Positions 53,175-63,088 of a DNA stretch of 64,000 nucleotides are shown piece by piece. Position numbers and translations under genes: made by a program. The DNA lies in the NCBI RefSeq assembly GCF_001672295.1, contig NZ_JXMS01000006.1:62001-126000 (forward strand), in the 5' to 3' direction. This DNA is from Halodesulfovibrio spirochaetisodalis. Lineage in GTDB: Bacteria; Desulfobacterota; Desulfovibrionia; Desulfovibrionales; Desulfovibrionaceae. The first letter of the stretch is position 1. Each line of letters opens with the position of its first letter. The notes under the pieces were generated by a model that ran no database searches, had not been told where the DNA came from, and worked only from the letters and a program-made list of their open reading frames with translations.

Positions 53175-53993
53175 CTACTCTTCATCCAGAATAATCTGAT
53201 CTGCCCAGAATACAGGGCCGTGCTCACATGCTTGAGCGCGTCCGGCTGCAACGCCTTTGGCAGTCATTTTTTCGGTGGTTTTAGTGACACAGCCAAGACA
53301 TGCCCCGACACCGCAAGCCATACGGTTTTCCAGAGAAAGCTGGCAACGGGCATTATGTTTTGCTGCAAAGGCCTGTACCGCTTTTAAGAACGGGGTAGGC
53401 CCACAGGCCAGTACAAGACCGTCACTTTCTGCATATTCAGCAATGCTGGTTTCAATCAAATCCAGAAAATGCGCCAGATCTTCAGGGCTGCGCTCGTGAT
53501 GATTTGCAGCTGTAATGCGCTCATTAATGGATTCAAACGGGTAGCAGTTCAGCGGCATTCTGTGCCCGAACTCCATATGCAGGTTCCACGGCTGCGGGTG
53601 CTTCTGTGCGTAGGCAACAAGCGGAGCAATACCGATTCCGCCAGCAAGAAGCAGGGTAGGAGTTTTGTCTTCCACCGCAAAAGGAGTACCGAGAGGCCCC
53701 CACAGCACGACTTTATCACCTGTTTTCAGTGTAGCAAGACGTTTGGTTCCGCGTCCGACAACCTGAAAGAAAATTACGAGATCGCGTTTGCTTACACGAC
53801 AGATAGAAAAGGGACGCGCCCACATCATATCAAGCGCCCACCCTTCCGGGCGAAGCATCACAAACTGGCCTGGTTGCCAATCTGCCCATTCCGGGCGCTC
53901 AATGCGCAGGGCGAAAAAGAGATTTTCGCCAGATACTGTTCCAAAGGGAACATTATCAAGGACTGTAAGCGTAGTGCATTGTTCCTGATGCAT
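53175..53993 (-). CDS. pyrK: Dihydroorotate dehydrogenase electron-transfer subunit
   Basis: 272 residues. FAD/NAD ferredoxin-reductase fold with a [2Fe-2S] cluster; hands electrons from PyrD to NAD+. The FAD block is near GQFVMLRPEG, WARPFSICR, then GPLGTPF and LLAGGIGIAPLVAYAQ for NAD; the cluster cysteines are in MACGVGACLGCVTKT and the last in QACEHGPVFWADQI. Class 1B partner to PyrD directly downstream. Confidence 0.95.
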   Translation of the reverse strand: MHQEQCTTLTVLDNVPFGTVSGENLFFALRIERPEWADWQPGQFVMLRPEGWALDMMWARPFSICRVSKRDLVIFFQVVGRGTKRLATLKTGDKVVLWGPLGTPFAVEDKTPTLLLAGGIGIAPLVAYAQKHPQPWNLHMEFGHRMPLNCYPFESINERITAANHHERSPEDLAHFLDLIETSIAEYAESDGLVLACGPTPFLKAVQAFAAKHNARCQLSLENRMACGVGACLGCVTKTTEKMTAKGVAAGRAQACEHGPVFWADQIILDEE

Positions 53994-54496
53994 AATTCCT
54001 GTAACCTTATTGCAATTTCTTAAGGCATGTCAGCCCTGCCCAAAGCGTGCAAATCCTGATAGTAAAGTATTACCCGAACGTCGGGCTGTTTACGTGTACG
54101 TTCTTTCTCCTCAGGTCGCAATCAATACTTTACCCATTATTGAGTATTTGATGAATGCACCTGAGTTCGCAAAAAAAGCCTCTGTTTTCTTCTGTATCAC
54201 ATTTCTCACATCGGCTGGAATGTATTCATAGAATTTATTAATCATACAAACGAAGTAGAAAAAAAATATTCAGCACACACTGCTGCTTTGACACCATTTA
54301 CACCGCACGGTTTACTTTTGACCCTAAAAAGAGTTGCCATGTGACAGGTATTAGAGTTGCCAACGCCTAATTCAATGGGTATGTGCTACACCGCAGACTA
54401 CGAAGAAAATTATTTCCGCCAGCAAATTTTTTCCAGCCAGCTGCTTGGCAACTGGTTGAACCACCTTACAAGGCGGAATCACAAGAGATATATACT
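53994..54496. other. Non-coding region between pyrK and the U32 gene
   Basis: Divergent region. TTGACA at 54288-54293, 17 bases, then TTTACT, is a possible promoter for the U32 gene. Two copies of AGAGTTGCCA lie at about 54331 and 54352. No gene or RNA recognised. Confidence 0.4.
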
Positions 54497-56509
54497 ATGC
54501 AAAATAAACCTGAAATTTTGGCACCTGCCGGTGATAAAAACGCGTTTCTTGCTGCAATTGCAGCCGGAGCCGACGCGGTATACCTTGGCTTAAAACACTT
54601 CTCCGCCCGTATGGCGGCGGACAACTTTTCCACTACCGAACTTTCTAAGATGGTAGAGCTTGCCCACAAAGAAGACCGTAAGGTTTATGTGGCAATGAAC
54701 ACACTTGTTAAGCCGGGAGACCCAGATTCCGCTGCACGCCTTATCGGACGACTTCAGCGTGACGTAAGTCCGGACGCTCTTATCATGCAGGATTTAGGCA
54801 TGGTAGAAGTTGCCAAACAAGCAGGATTTGCTGGAGAGCTGCACCTTTCCACCCTTGCAAACGTGACACACCCTGCCGCGTTTCAAGCTGCCAAGGACTT
54901 GGGTGTAAGCCGTGTCATTCTTCCACGTGAGCTGGATATTGATGAAGTACGCCAGTGTAGCGATGCCTGCCCTGACGATATGTCTCTTGAATTATTCGTT
55001 CACGGAGCACTTTGCTACTGTGTATCCGGCCGATGTTACTGGTCCAGCTACATGGGCGGCAAATCCGGCCTGCGCGGGCGCTGTGTTCAGCCTTGTCGTC
55101 GCGTGTACCAGCAAAAAGCACGTAAAGGTCGCTTCTTCTCCTGTCAGGACTTATCTCTGGATGTTCTGGCAAAAACTCTGCTGCCGATTGAAAACCTGAA
55201 GTCATGGAAAATTGAAGGCCGTAAAAAAGGCCCTCACTATGTGTACTACGTGACCACGGCATACAAACTGCTGCGCGATAATCCTGATGATCCAAAAGCA
55301 CGTAAGCAGGCAGAACAGATTCTTGAACAGGCGCTTGGTCGCCCATCAACACACGGTACGTTCCTGCCACAAAAGCGGCATTCTCCTGTAAACCCGAGCG
55401 AACAGACAAGCTCTGGTCGCCTTGTAGGCAAAATTACAGTTGAACCACCGAAAAAAGCTAAAAAAGGCGAGCGAACTTACCCTAAATATTTCTTCAAACC
55501 TCGCTTTGAACTGCTGAAATCCGACTTCCTGCGTATCGGGTATGAAGATGAGCAATGGCACTTTACCGATCGTGTTCCGCACCCTGTGCCGAAAAACGGT
55601 ACATTTGTTCTGCGTGCACCAGCAGGAAAACGCCCGAAAAGCGGTACTCCGGTATTCCTGATTGACCGCCGCGAACACGAGATGATTAAAATCCTGCGCG
55701 AGTGGGAAGGAAAGCTTTCACGCTGCAAAGGCAAGAAGAGCGAATCTATTGAAGTTCCTCTCTCCTACCCTGCAATGGGTAAGCGTCCGCGCTCTATGAC
55801 AATTCTCATGCGCGATCATTTACCACACGGCAAGCAGGGCAAAGCTGGTAAATTTACTGATACTGCCAACGGTATCTGGCTTGGACAGCGTTCGCTAAAA
55901 ACAGTCGGGCGTACTCTCTTCGGACGTATGTCATGGTGGCTTCCACCTGTGATCTGGCCGAATGAAGAGAACAAATGGCGCTCCATGGTCAAACAGGCGT
56001 TGCGCCAAGGTGCCAGACACTTTGTACTCGGCTCTCCGTGGCAGGCTGTCTTCTTTGAAGGAGCCCGCAACATTGACCTCATTGCCGGGCCGTTCTGTAA
56101 CCCGTCCAACCCTGCAGCTATTGCTGCACTGAAAAAGATGGGCTTTAAAGGCGCAATCATCTCTCCTGAACTTTCTCAGGAAGATGTTATGGAACTGCCA
56201 AAGCAGAGCTGTCTGCCGCTCGGCGTGGTTCTTTACGGCTACTGGCCTATGGGAATTTCCCGCTTCCCTCTGGAGGGCGTAAAGCCGAACGAGCCATTTT
56301 ACTCACCAAAGGGTGAATGCTTCTGGCTGCGCCGCTACGGGCAGAATTCATGGATTTACCCGGGCTGGCCTATGGACATCGAAAAGAACAAGCAGCAGCT
56401 TCTTCAGGCTGGGTATACCTTGTTTGTAAAACTGATGGAAAAACCACCGGCAGCAGTACCTGAAGCAAAACGTACATCCCCGTTCAACTGGGACTTGAAC
56501 TTACTGTAA
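54497..56509 (+). CDS. U32 family peptidase-like RNA hydroxylase (RlhA/TrhP type)
   Basis: 670 residues. The U32 barrel begins ILAPAGDKNAFLAAIAAGAD and carries the signature E-L-F-V-H-G-A-L-C-Y-C-V-S-G-R-C (about 165-180), with further cysteines C196 and C200 that with C173 and C180 hold a cluster. Proteins of this length with a long C-terminal domain are like RlhA (23S C2501 hydroxylation); others hydroxylate tRNA. Not a collagenase despite the family name. Start MQNKPE with AGAG nine bases upstream; a longer frame upstream is not supported. Confidence 0.88.
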   Translation: MQNKPEILAPAGDKNAFLAAIAAGADAVYLGLKHFSARMAADNFSTTELSKMVELAHKEDRKVYVAMNTLVKPGDPDSAARLIGRLQRDVSPDALIMQDLGMVEVAKQAGFAGELHLSTLANVTHPAAFQAAKDLGVSRVILPRELDIDEVRQCSDACPDDMSLELFVHGALCYCVSGRCYWSSYMGGKSGLRGRCVQPCRRVYQQKARKGRFFSCQDLSLDVLAKTLLPIENLKSWKIEGRKKGPHYVYYVTTAYKLLRDNPDDPKARKQAEQILEQALGRPSTHGTFLPQKRHSPVNPSEQTSSGRLVGKITVEPPKKAKKGERTYPKYFFKPRFELLKSDFLRIGYEDEQWHFTDRVPHPVPKNGTFVLRAPAGKRPKSGTPVFLIDRREHEMIKILREWEGKLSRCKGKKSESIEVPLSYPAMGKRPRSMTILMRDHLPHGKQGKAGKFTDTANGIWLGQRSLKTVGRTLFGRMSWWLPPVIWPNEENKWRSMVKQALRQGARHFVLGSPWQAVFFEGARNIDLIAGPFCNPSNPAAIAALKKMGFKGAIISPELSQEDVMELPKQSCLPLGVVLYGYWPMGISRFPLEGVKPNEPFYSPKGECFWLRRYGQNSWIYPGWPMDIEKNKQQLLQAGYTLFVKLMEKPPAAVPEAKRTSPFNWDLNLL

Positions 56510-56549
56510 GCAACAGTGAGCCTCTACAGTACGATTTAAAGTAATGCAT

Positions 56550-56584
56550 AAAAAAGGCTGTTCCTCATATGAGGAACAGCCTTT
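56550..56584. terminator. Bidirectional terminator between the U32 gene and tolC
   Basis: The stem AAAGGCTGTTCCTCAT/ATGAGGAACAGCCTTT with A and T runs at both ends. Confidence 0.88.
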
Positions 56585-56618
56585 AATTGTATTCTGTAAA
56601 TACGTTACGATACGTCGA

Positions 56619-58268
56619 CTAGTTAGATTCCTGCTCAAGTTTATTCTCAAGCTGACGATCTTTTTCTGTATCAAGGGACTGATCAAGAGCGCTTGTATCG
56701 CCACTGCGTTCAGCAGCTTCATCTTTTTTGATGTCGCTGGCGATATCTGCTTCAAGCCCTTTACCTGTTTCGTTAATTGCATTGCTGGTTGTAAGACCAG
56801 GAACTTTGCTACCTGTTGCGTTGTACAAGGAAGCTACGGAGATCATATAGTCACCGCGAGCTGTAATCAACGAAGCTTCAGCAGAAGAAAGGTCAGCCTG
56901 TGCATCAAGCACGTCTGTGTTGGTACCAACCTGTGCCTGATAACGGGCTACAGCCATACGGTACGCTTCTTCCGCTGCGGCAAGAGTTTTTTCTGCCACT
57001 TTGATACGCTTTGCAGCGTTGATGATATTCAAGTAACGGGACTTAACTTCGAACGCAGCTTCCTGCCATGTGTTGGCTTCAGTAGCTTTGTTGGAAAGCA
57101 CGGTTTGTTGTGCACTGGTTGTTGCAAAGTATGTGGTACCCCAGGAGAACAAGCTCCAAGTTGCCTGTGCACCAAACTGGGTTACGGAACGATCAGGGCC
57201 ACTTGAGCTGTCGTACCCGTTAGCTTCAATGCTGTCCCCATTTTTAGTCCATTTGATGTTACCAGTAACCTGCGGGTAAAATTCACTTGCAGCAATGGTA
57301 ACATTTTCCTGAGAAATTTCAGTAGATTTGCGGGCAATCAGGATATCTGGGCGATAGTGCGCCGCAGTATCAAGGCTTACTTCAAGCGGCTGATCGAACG
57401 GGAAGTACGCAAGCTCACCCACATAGTTAATGTGAGCGTTAACCGGAAGGTTCAGCAAAGTATTTAAGCGTGCTTCCTGAATAACAACGGTGTTCTGTGC
57501 TGAAATAAGTGTATTTTCCGCTTCAGAAAGCTGTGCTTCAGCACGAAGTACGTCGATACGAGGTTTCAGACCAACATCGTAGAAGGCCTGCGCAACCTTG
57601 AGCTGTGAAGCAAGACGTTCTACAGAGTCTTTTGCGGACTCAACGTTTTCACGGGCGGTCAGCAGATTAATGAAGTTCTGCTGCACAAGAAGAATCAGGT
57701 TCAATTCAGCCTGACTCAACGCCAGATCCTGACTCAAAGCAGTAAGTGCTGCACTGTTGTAGGTTGCCAGCAGTCTGAAACCAGTAAAGATCTGCTGAGT
57801 AACTTCAACATTCCACTGGTAATTGGTGTGGCTTCCAAACTGCTTAGGGTCTGTATGGGTAGCAGAGTACGAAGTATTAAGTGCAGGGCCGAATGCACCG
57901 CGAGCAGATTTTCTGCTTTCTTCGGCACTGGTTGCGCCTCTGCGGGCAGCTTCAATGGAAGGGTTATCTTTAAGAGCCTTTAATACGGCATCCTTAAGAT
58001 TATATTTACCGGAAAAAAGAATACCGGCTGTGGATTCTGGTTTTACTGCTTCCGCAGCATTTTTAATCTCTTTTTCAACGGCGCTTCGTTCTTCAGGAGA
58101 AGCTTCTCTCTGAATTTGTATGTCCATTGCGCCTTCATCAAGTTCTTTCATATCTTCCGATTGGGTCATATCGTCAGATACAGGCACAGTTTCAGCAGAA
58201 ACAGGAGCCGCGAAGATTACACTCAGTACGAAGAGTATCAGCAGCTGTTGCCAACGTGGGCATCTCAT
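56619..58268 (-). CDS. TolC-family outer membrane efflux protein
   Basis: 549 residues. A signal peptide ending FAAPVSA is followed by an acidic leader (about 30-95) unusual for TolC, then two OEP repeats each starting with a helical hairpin: first about 110-320 (ALKDNPSIEAARRGATSAEE, ALSQAELNLILLVQQNFINLL), second about 330-500 (IAASEFYPQVTGNIKW, ARYQAQVGTNTDVLDAQADLS). Outer membrane channel for drug export or secretion. Start at MRCPRW with AAGGAG eight bases upstream. It is oriented away from the tol operon and not part of it. Confidence 0.9.
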   Translation of the reverse strand: MRCPRWQQLLILFVLSVIFAAPVSAETVPVSDDMTQSEDMKELDEGAMDIQIQREASPEERSAVEKEIKNAAEAVKPESTAGILFSGKYNLKDAVLKALKDNPSIEAARRGATSAEESRKSARGAFGPALNTSYSATHTDPKQFGSHTNYQWNVEVTQQIFTGFRLLATYNSAALTALSQDLALSQAELNLILLVQQNFINLLTARENVESAKDSVERLASQLKVAQAFYDVGLKPRIDVLRAEAQLSEAENTLISAQNTVVIQEARLNTLLNLPVNAHINYVGELAYFPFDQPLEVSLDTAAHYRPDILIARKSTEISQENVTIAASEFYPQVTGNIKWTKNGDSIEANGYDSSSGPDRSVTQFGAQATWSLFSWGTTYFATTSAQQTVLSNKATEANTWQEAAFEVKSRYLNIINAAKRIKVAEKTLAAAEEAYRMAVARYQAQVGTNTDVLDAQADLSSAEASLITARGDYMISVASLYNATGSKVPGLTTSNAINETGKGLEADIASDIKKDEAAERSGDTSALDQSLDTEKDRQLENKLEQESN

Positions 58269-58727
58269 GGTCAGGTCTCCTTGCGTTTGTCTCATAGACT
58301 CGCAGCTAGCAATGATACGCACTCCTTTTGAAAAGAATATGCGCGTTCATATGCTGTTTCAAGGGTAAGTGGATAAAAAAACTGATCTATACGTATAATC
58401 ACGCTGTGTTTCAGGTATGCTTCCGTGTGTGAGGAGAAGCACTGAATGATCAGGATAAGTCCCAATATATTAAGGACATTCAAACACTGTTTGAATAAGA
58501 GAGATAGATACTCAAAATACCCGTCAACTGCAAGACACATTACGCTATACGCCAAAATCGATCTAACAGGTTCCTGCCGTCTCCTCCTTACTAACGGCAC
58601 TGGTGAAAGAGCGATAAAATAACAAAAAAATTAATTGGATACCTAAGAACTTTAAACCGTAACTTATTTAGGGTACAACCCTTCAAACTAAAAATAATAA
58701 CATCCGAAACATCAAACGGAGAAATAT
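58269..58727. other. Divergent region before tolQ
   Basis: Contains promoters for tolC (minus) and tolQ (plus). AT-rich near 58617-58700. No RNA gene or operator recognised. Confidence 0.4.
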
Positions 58728-59420
58728 ATGGGTGACACCAATATCTTCATGCTCATTGGGCAAGCCACCATTGTCGTAAAAGTAGTACTCGGTATGCTTG
58801 CAGGAATGTCCCTTATCAGCTGGACAATCATGTTTAACAAATGGATTACGCTGAACTCTGCAAAAAAACGTGCAGCAAACGGCATCGATGCATTTCAGAG
58901 CGCTAAATCCCTACGCGAAGCTGTTCAGGCCGTCGGCACTGATTCTTCCTCTCCTCTCTATTTTGTAGCACAGCAGGGCGTAGACGAATACACACGCTTA
59001 CGCGAAAGCGTAACTTCTTCATCAGTCATCGCAGACAACGTAAAACGTTCTCTGGATCAGGGCGTTTCCATGCAGTCTGCGACTCTTTCTTCAGCGCTAC
59101 CTTTCCTTGCAACATGTGCTAACTCAGCACCATTTATCGGCCTTTTCGGTACTGTTTGGGGTATTATGCACTCCTTCCAGACTATCGGTCAGATGAAAAC
59201 TGCTGCCCTTGCTGCTGTTGCACCGGGTATTTCCGAAGCACTGGTTGCAACTGCTATCGGCCTTGCTGTCGCTATCCCTGCTGCCATCGGCTATAACATG
59301 TTCCTTGGTAAATTACAGGATATCGAAGTACAGCTCGGTGCTTTTGCCGGAGTATTCTTAAACCGCGTACAGCGCGAACTCCACACCCAGCGTACCAAGC
59401 GAACTTCCGGTGAAGGATAG
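58728..59420 (+). CDS. tolQ: TolQ proton channel subunit
   Basis: 230 residues, three transmembrane helices (about 12-35, 130-150, 165-190). Conserved TolQ/ExbB block PFLATCANSAPFIGLFGTVWGIMHSF and the helix ALVATAIGLAVAIPAAIGYN. It powers TolA from the proton gradient with TolR. GGAG lies seven bases before the ATG. First of four tightly spaced genes. Confidence 0.94.
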   Translation: MGDTNIFMLIGQATIVVKVVLGMLAGMSLISWTIMFNKWITLNSAKKRAANGIDAFQSAKSLREAVQAVGTDSSSPLYFVAQQGVDEYTRLRESVTSSSVIADNVKRSLDQGVSMQSATLSSALPFLATCANSAPFIGLFGTVWGIMHSFQTIGQMKTAALAAVAPGISEALVATAIGLAVAIPAAIGYNMFLGKLQDIEVQLGAFAGVFLNRVQRELHTQRTKRTSGEG

Positions 59421-59425
59421 TCCAT

Positions 59426-59851
59426 ATGGCTATATCTCTCGGAAACAAAAAAGGCTTTGTATCTGAAATCAACGTTACCCCCTTTGTTGACGTAATGCTG
59501 GTACTGCTCATCATTTTTATGGTGACAGCACCGCTTATGACACAGGGCTTAGACGTTGAATTACCGCAGACACAAACGGTTTCAGCACTGCCTTCAGACA
59601 AAGACCACCTTATCCTTACGATAGATAAGAACGGGGTAATGATGCTTGATGACTACAAGGTGACTGAAAAGGAACTTCCCGGTCATCTGGAGCGTCTTGT
59701 CAAAAAGCAAAACAAGCAGCTTTTCCTGCGTGCTGATAAAAATGTCGCCTATGGCAACGTTGTCAAAGCGATGGGCATCATTAAAGGTGCAGGCATTACT
59801 AACTTAGGGGTACTTGCCGAAACCCCGGAAACTGCGACAGCAAAAAAATAG
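59426..59851 (+). CDS. tolR: TolR, biopolymer transport protein
   Basis: 141 residues, one N-terminal helix with the channel aspartate in VTPFVDVMLVLLIIFMV and a periplasmic domain (KQLFLRADKNVAYGNVVKAM). Partner of TolQ. It begins five bases after tolQ. Confidence 0.93.
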   Translation: MAISLGNKKGFVSEINVTPFVDVMLVLLIIFMVTAPLMTQGLDVELPQTQTVSALPSDKDHLILTIDKNGVMMLDDYKVTEKELPGHLERLVKKQNKQLFLRADKNVAYGNVVKAMGIIKGAGITNLGVLAETPETATAKK

Positions 59852-59862
59852 GTGCGTAACAC

Positions 59863-60759
59863 ATGCGCTTTTTGAGTATGTTGTTTTCCCTTTGCCTTCA
59901 TGTAGGGCTTATTGTCGCTATTCTTTACTGGCCAGCTTCCACCATGAAGGTGAGTCTGGACGTGCCGTTATACAAAGTAAAAATTGTACAACTGGCAAAA
60001 AAGGCTCCCGTCACCAAGAAAAAAGCAACTGCTGCCAAAACTGTGGCTAAAAAGCCAGCTCCGGCCAAGGAAGCACCCAAGAAAGAGGCTCCTAAGCCTG
60101 CGCCTGAAAAAGAAGTAGTGAAAAAAGCACCGGCAAAGGCAAAACCAAAAGCCAAGCCAGTTAGCACGAAAAAGAAAGACCAGCCTAAAAAAGCTGTTGC
60201 CAAAAAGCAGAAACCAAAAAAGAAAAAAGCTGTAAAAAAAGCTAACACAAAGAAAAAAACGCAAAAGAAAAAGACCAAAAAGAAAACACCACCAAAACCA
60301 ACACCCGAAGATCTTTTGCGTAAAGCGCTGGCTTCAACTAAAGCTACTGTAAAAAAAGACGACCAGAAAAAGGTACGTGACCTTGAAAATGAGCTTGCCG
60401 CTTTACAAAAGGCCGTTGAAAAAGAAGACGCCATTAAGGCTGAGCAAGGTATTGAAGGGACTCCACAAGATGGAGTTATAGGCAGTATTGAAGATTTATA
60501 TGCGTTAACAGTTATGGCCGCCATCAGGCCAAATTGGCGCTATCCAAAGCTTGCCACACGCACCGTTCTTGTTGCACAGGTACGGATAATTATTTCGCAG
60601 ACAGGGGAAATCCTAGACGCCCAGCTTAAAAACTCATCTGGACGTCCTGATTTCGATTCTTCAACATTACGGGCCATTGCTGACACTGAACAGCTACCAA
60701 GCCCACCCAGCCCTGACCTGACAGAAATAACCCTGAACTTTAACAGTCAGGAACAATAA
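59863..60759 (+). CDS. TolA/TonB-like periplasm-spanning protein
   Basis: 298 residues. An N-terminal signal anchor (SMLFSLCLHVGLIVAILYWP) is followed by a very long Lys/Ala/Pro-rich region (about 45-150, repeats of KK and AKP) that can span the periplasm, a short coiled segment, and a C-terminal TonB/TolA domain (about 205-298) ending ITLNFNSQEQ with MAAIRPNWRYP. Position between tolR and tolB argues for TolA. The charge repeat is lower in complexity than most TolA, which have Ala-rich helices. Confidence 0.88.
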   Translation: MRFLSMLFSLCLHVGLIVAILYWPASTMKVSLDVPLYKVKIVQLAKKAPVTKKKATAAKTVAKKPAPAKEAPKKEAPKPAPEKEVVKKAPAKAKPKAKPVSTKKKDQPKKAVAKKQKPKKKKAVKKANTKKKTQKKKTKKKTPPKPTPEDLLRKALASTKATVKKDDQKKVRDLENELAALQKAVEKEDAIKAEQGIEGTPQDGVIGSIEDLYALTVMAAIRPNWRYPKLATRTVLVAQVRIIISQTGEILDAQLKNSSGRPDFDSSTLRAIADTEQLPSPPSPDLTEITLNFNSQEQ

Positions 60760-60786
60760 CTCTGACATAACGTCTGGATGCATAAC

Positions 60787-62130
60787 ATGAAGCGTAGCTA
60801 TATACTGATATTATTTGTGTGCATGGTTTTTGCCATGACTGCAAACGCAAACGCCCGTTCTTTGGAAATCGATATTTACGGGCCGGGGCAAAATAAGATC
60901 AATCTCATCCAGTCCAAACCGGTTATTGCCCCTGCTGCCCAGAAAAGCCCACAAACAGTAGAAAGTGCTGCCGAACTTTCCAAGCTTATCCATAACAACC
61001 TGTACTACCTTCCGTTTATGAACCTCATTAAAGGTAAAAACATTCTCGGTGGTAATATAGTTGCTGGTGGCACCGGAAAATCTATTGACTTCAAAAAGTA
61101 TCAACTGGCAAATGTAGACCTGCTTGTTACGGAAGTCTGGCCGGAAGTACCTAACAATGGACGCCCACGCGTTGAGCTGCGGGCATTTGAAGTGTTCACA
61201 GGGAAACTGGTTCTCGGCAAAGCGTATTCTGAGCTGACACCGGAAAATATGCCTAACGTCGCAGACAGATTCTGTTCTGCGTTAATGAAAAAGCTTACTG
61301 GGCGTGGAGAATTTTTCCTCTCCACACTTGCTTTTGTAAAGAAAGCAAACCCGAAAAAGAAAGATATTTGGACAGTACGGCCAACCGGTCGTGATCTGAA
61401 CAGGCTGACCAATATGTCCGGCCTTGCCATGTCTCCGACATGGTCTCCAGACGGCCGCTACATTTTGTTCAGCCACATCGGCAAACGGTACCACTCACTT
61501 GGAATCTGGGATCGTCTGACCCAGCGAGTGCAAAAAGTAAAATTCCCGGGTAACACCATTATCGGCCCTGCTTTCCTGCCTGACAACAAAGTTGCTGTCA
61601 GCCTGGCCGCAGGTGGCAATCCGGATATCTATCTGCTGAACCATAAGTTCAAACGTGAAAAAACGCTTGTTCAGAACTGGGCAATCGATGTTTCTCCAAG
61701 CTTTGATGAAACAGGCAAAAAGATGGTCTTTGTTTCCAGCAGACGCGGTAACCCGCACATTTTCCTTAAAGACCTGCCTTCAGGTAAGGAAACCCGTATT
61801 ACTCGAAATGGCAAATACAATACCAGTCCGTCGATTTCGCCTGACGGTGAACTGGTAGTCTTCGCACGAAGAACACCACAAGGCCATAGAATCTTTGCCA
61901 TGGATCTTGTCACTGGCAAAGAAAAGCAGATTACCTTCGGGCCGGGCAACGATGAAATGCCTGCCTTTGGTCCGGATGGCTTTTTTGTAGCGTTTTCGTC
62001 TAATCGCAGCGGCGAATACAAAATATATCTTACCACCCGCCACGGGGGGACTCCAAGGATGGTTAAGACTGGCTCAGGAGAAGCGACTCTACCTTCATGG
62101 GGAATGGTACCAGCTGTGTCAGGAAGATGA
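60787..62130 (+). CDS. tolB: TolB periplasmic beta-propeller protein
   Basis: 447 residues. Signal peptide ending ANA, an N-terminal domain (LEIDIYGPGQNKINL) and a C-terminal propeller made of PD40-like repeats: SPTWSPDGRYILFSHIG, VSPSFDETGKKMVFVSSR, TSPSISPDGELVVFARR and MPAFGPDGFFVAFSSN. It binds Pal and keeps the outer membrane in step with division. I start at the ATG at 60787 because the earlier one at 60778 has no spacing to a ribosome site. Confidence 0.93.
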   Translation: MKRSYILILFVCMVFAMTANANARSLEIDIYGPGQNKINLIQSKPVIAPAAQKSPQTVESAAELSKLIHNNLYYLPFMNLIKGKNILGGNIVAGGTGKSIDFKKYQLANVDLLVTEVWPEVPNNGRPRVELRAFEVFTGKLVLGKAYSELTPENMPNVADRFCSALMKKLTGRGEFFLSTLAFVKKANPKKKDIWTVRPTGRDLNRLTNMSGLAMSPTWSPDGRYILFSHIGKRYHSLGIWDRLTQRVQKVKFPGNTIIGPAFLPDNKVAVSLAAGGNPDIYLLNHKFKREKTLVQNWAIDVSPSFDETGKKMVFVSSRRGNPHIFLKDLPSGKETRITRNGKYNTSPSISPDGELVVFARRTPQGHRIFAMDLVTGKEKQITFGPGNDEMPAFGPDGFFVAFSSNRSGEYKIYLTTRHGGTPRMVKTGSGEATLPSWGMVPAVSGR

Positions 62131-62341
62131 CATTTAGGTTCCTAAGGTCATCAGACTTGCCAACAACCTGAAACCGTGTAAGAAATGGACGGAGTCTTTT
62201 GAATTCACATGAATGTAGGATATTACGGTTTTTTTATTCGTAATACATATATGTTCGCGCTATTCAAATCGGTTTTTAAATGCTTGTTATAAAAGAGATT
62301 CTATCTCTAGAGTCCTTTTTTGCAAAATTTAGGAGGATGCA

Positions 62342-62893
62342 ATGATGAAACGATTCGGTTTTGCACTGATGCTGATCATGGTTATGGCCATGAGCTTCGG
62401 TTGTGCAAAAAAACAGGTAGCTGTAACCCCGGAAGAAGCTTCCAGCTCTGAAACAGCCGTTGTTGAGGTTGTTGAAACTGAAGACAGCGCTTCCATGAAC
62501 GGTACTGCTCAGGCTAATGAAGCTCAGCTTGCAGAAGAAGTTGCTGCAGCTGCAGTAGCATTGGCTGACACACCAATTCTTTTTGATTTCGACAAATTCG
62601 ATATCAAACCTAGCTACCGTGCAATTCTTAAGCAGAACGCTGAACTGCTCAAAAAACTTCCAAGCATGCGTATTCTTATCGCAGGTCACACTGACCCACG
62701 CGGTACTTCCGAATACAACCTCGCTCTTGGTGAACGCCGCGCACGCGCTGTTCAGGATTACCTGATCGTTCTCGGCGTACCAGCAACTCAGCTTGAGATC
62801 GTATCCTACGGTGAAGAGCGTCCTGCTGTTCAGGGTTCAAACGAAGCTGCATGGGCACAAGATCGCCGCGCAGAGTTTGCACTTATCCAGTAG
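62342..62893 (+). CDS. pal: Peptidoglycan-associated lipoprotein Pal
   Basis: 183 residues. Lipoprotein signal with the lipobox SFGC (Cys21), an acidic linker, and a C-terminal OmpA-like domain (about 75-183): FDFDKFDIKPSYRAIL, IAGHTDPRGTSEYNLALGER (Asp and Arg that hold diaminopimelate), and RRAEFAL. Outer membrane anchor for TolB. AGGAGG five bases before the ATG. A gap of about 210 bases from tolB suggests a separate promoter as well as read-through. Confidence 0.95.
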   Translation: MMKRFGFALMLIMVMAMSFGCAKKQVAVTPEEASSSETAVVEVVETEDSASMNGTAQANEAQLAEEVAAAAVALADTPILFDFDKFDIKPSYRAILKQNAELLKKLPSMRILIAGHTDPRGTSEYNLALGERRARAVQDYLIVLGVPATQLEIVSYGEERPAVQGSNEAAWAQDRRAEFALIQ

Positions 62894-62922
62894 TAATATA
62901 GCTTTTTGTTAGTAGATATTAC

Positions 62923-62950
62923 AAGGCGTTTCCTTCGGGAAACGCCTTTT
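62923..62950 (+). terminator. Terminator after pal
   Basis: The stem AAGGCGTTTCC/GGAAACGCCTT is followed by TTCTATT. Confidence 0.82.
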
Positions 62951-62999
62951 CTATTTACCAGCCCATACAACCAGTAAAAGCAGACCGCGCTATTACCAT

Positions 63000-63035
63000 A
63001 AAAAAACAGGCAGCGGACTCTATGTCCGTTGCCTG
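63000..63035 (-). terminator. Terminator of the 171-residue unknown gene
   Basis: The stem CAGGCAACGGAC/GTCCGCTGCCTG is followed on the minus strand by TTTTTTTA. Confidence 0.8.
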
Positions 63036-63088
63036 CTCTTTGCGCTTTAAAAAATGGTGTACCGAGATCTAAGTCCGGTAACTGATGA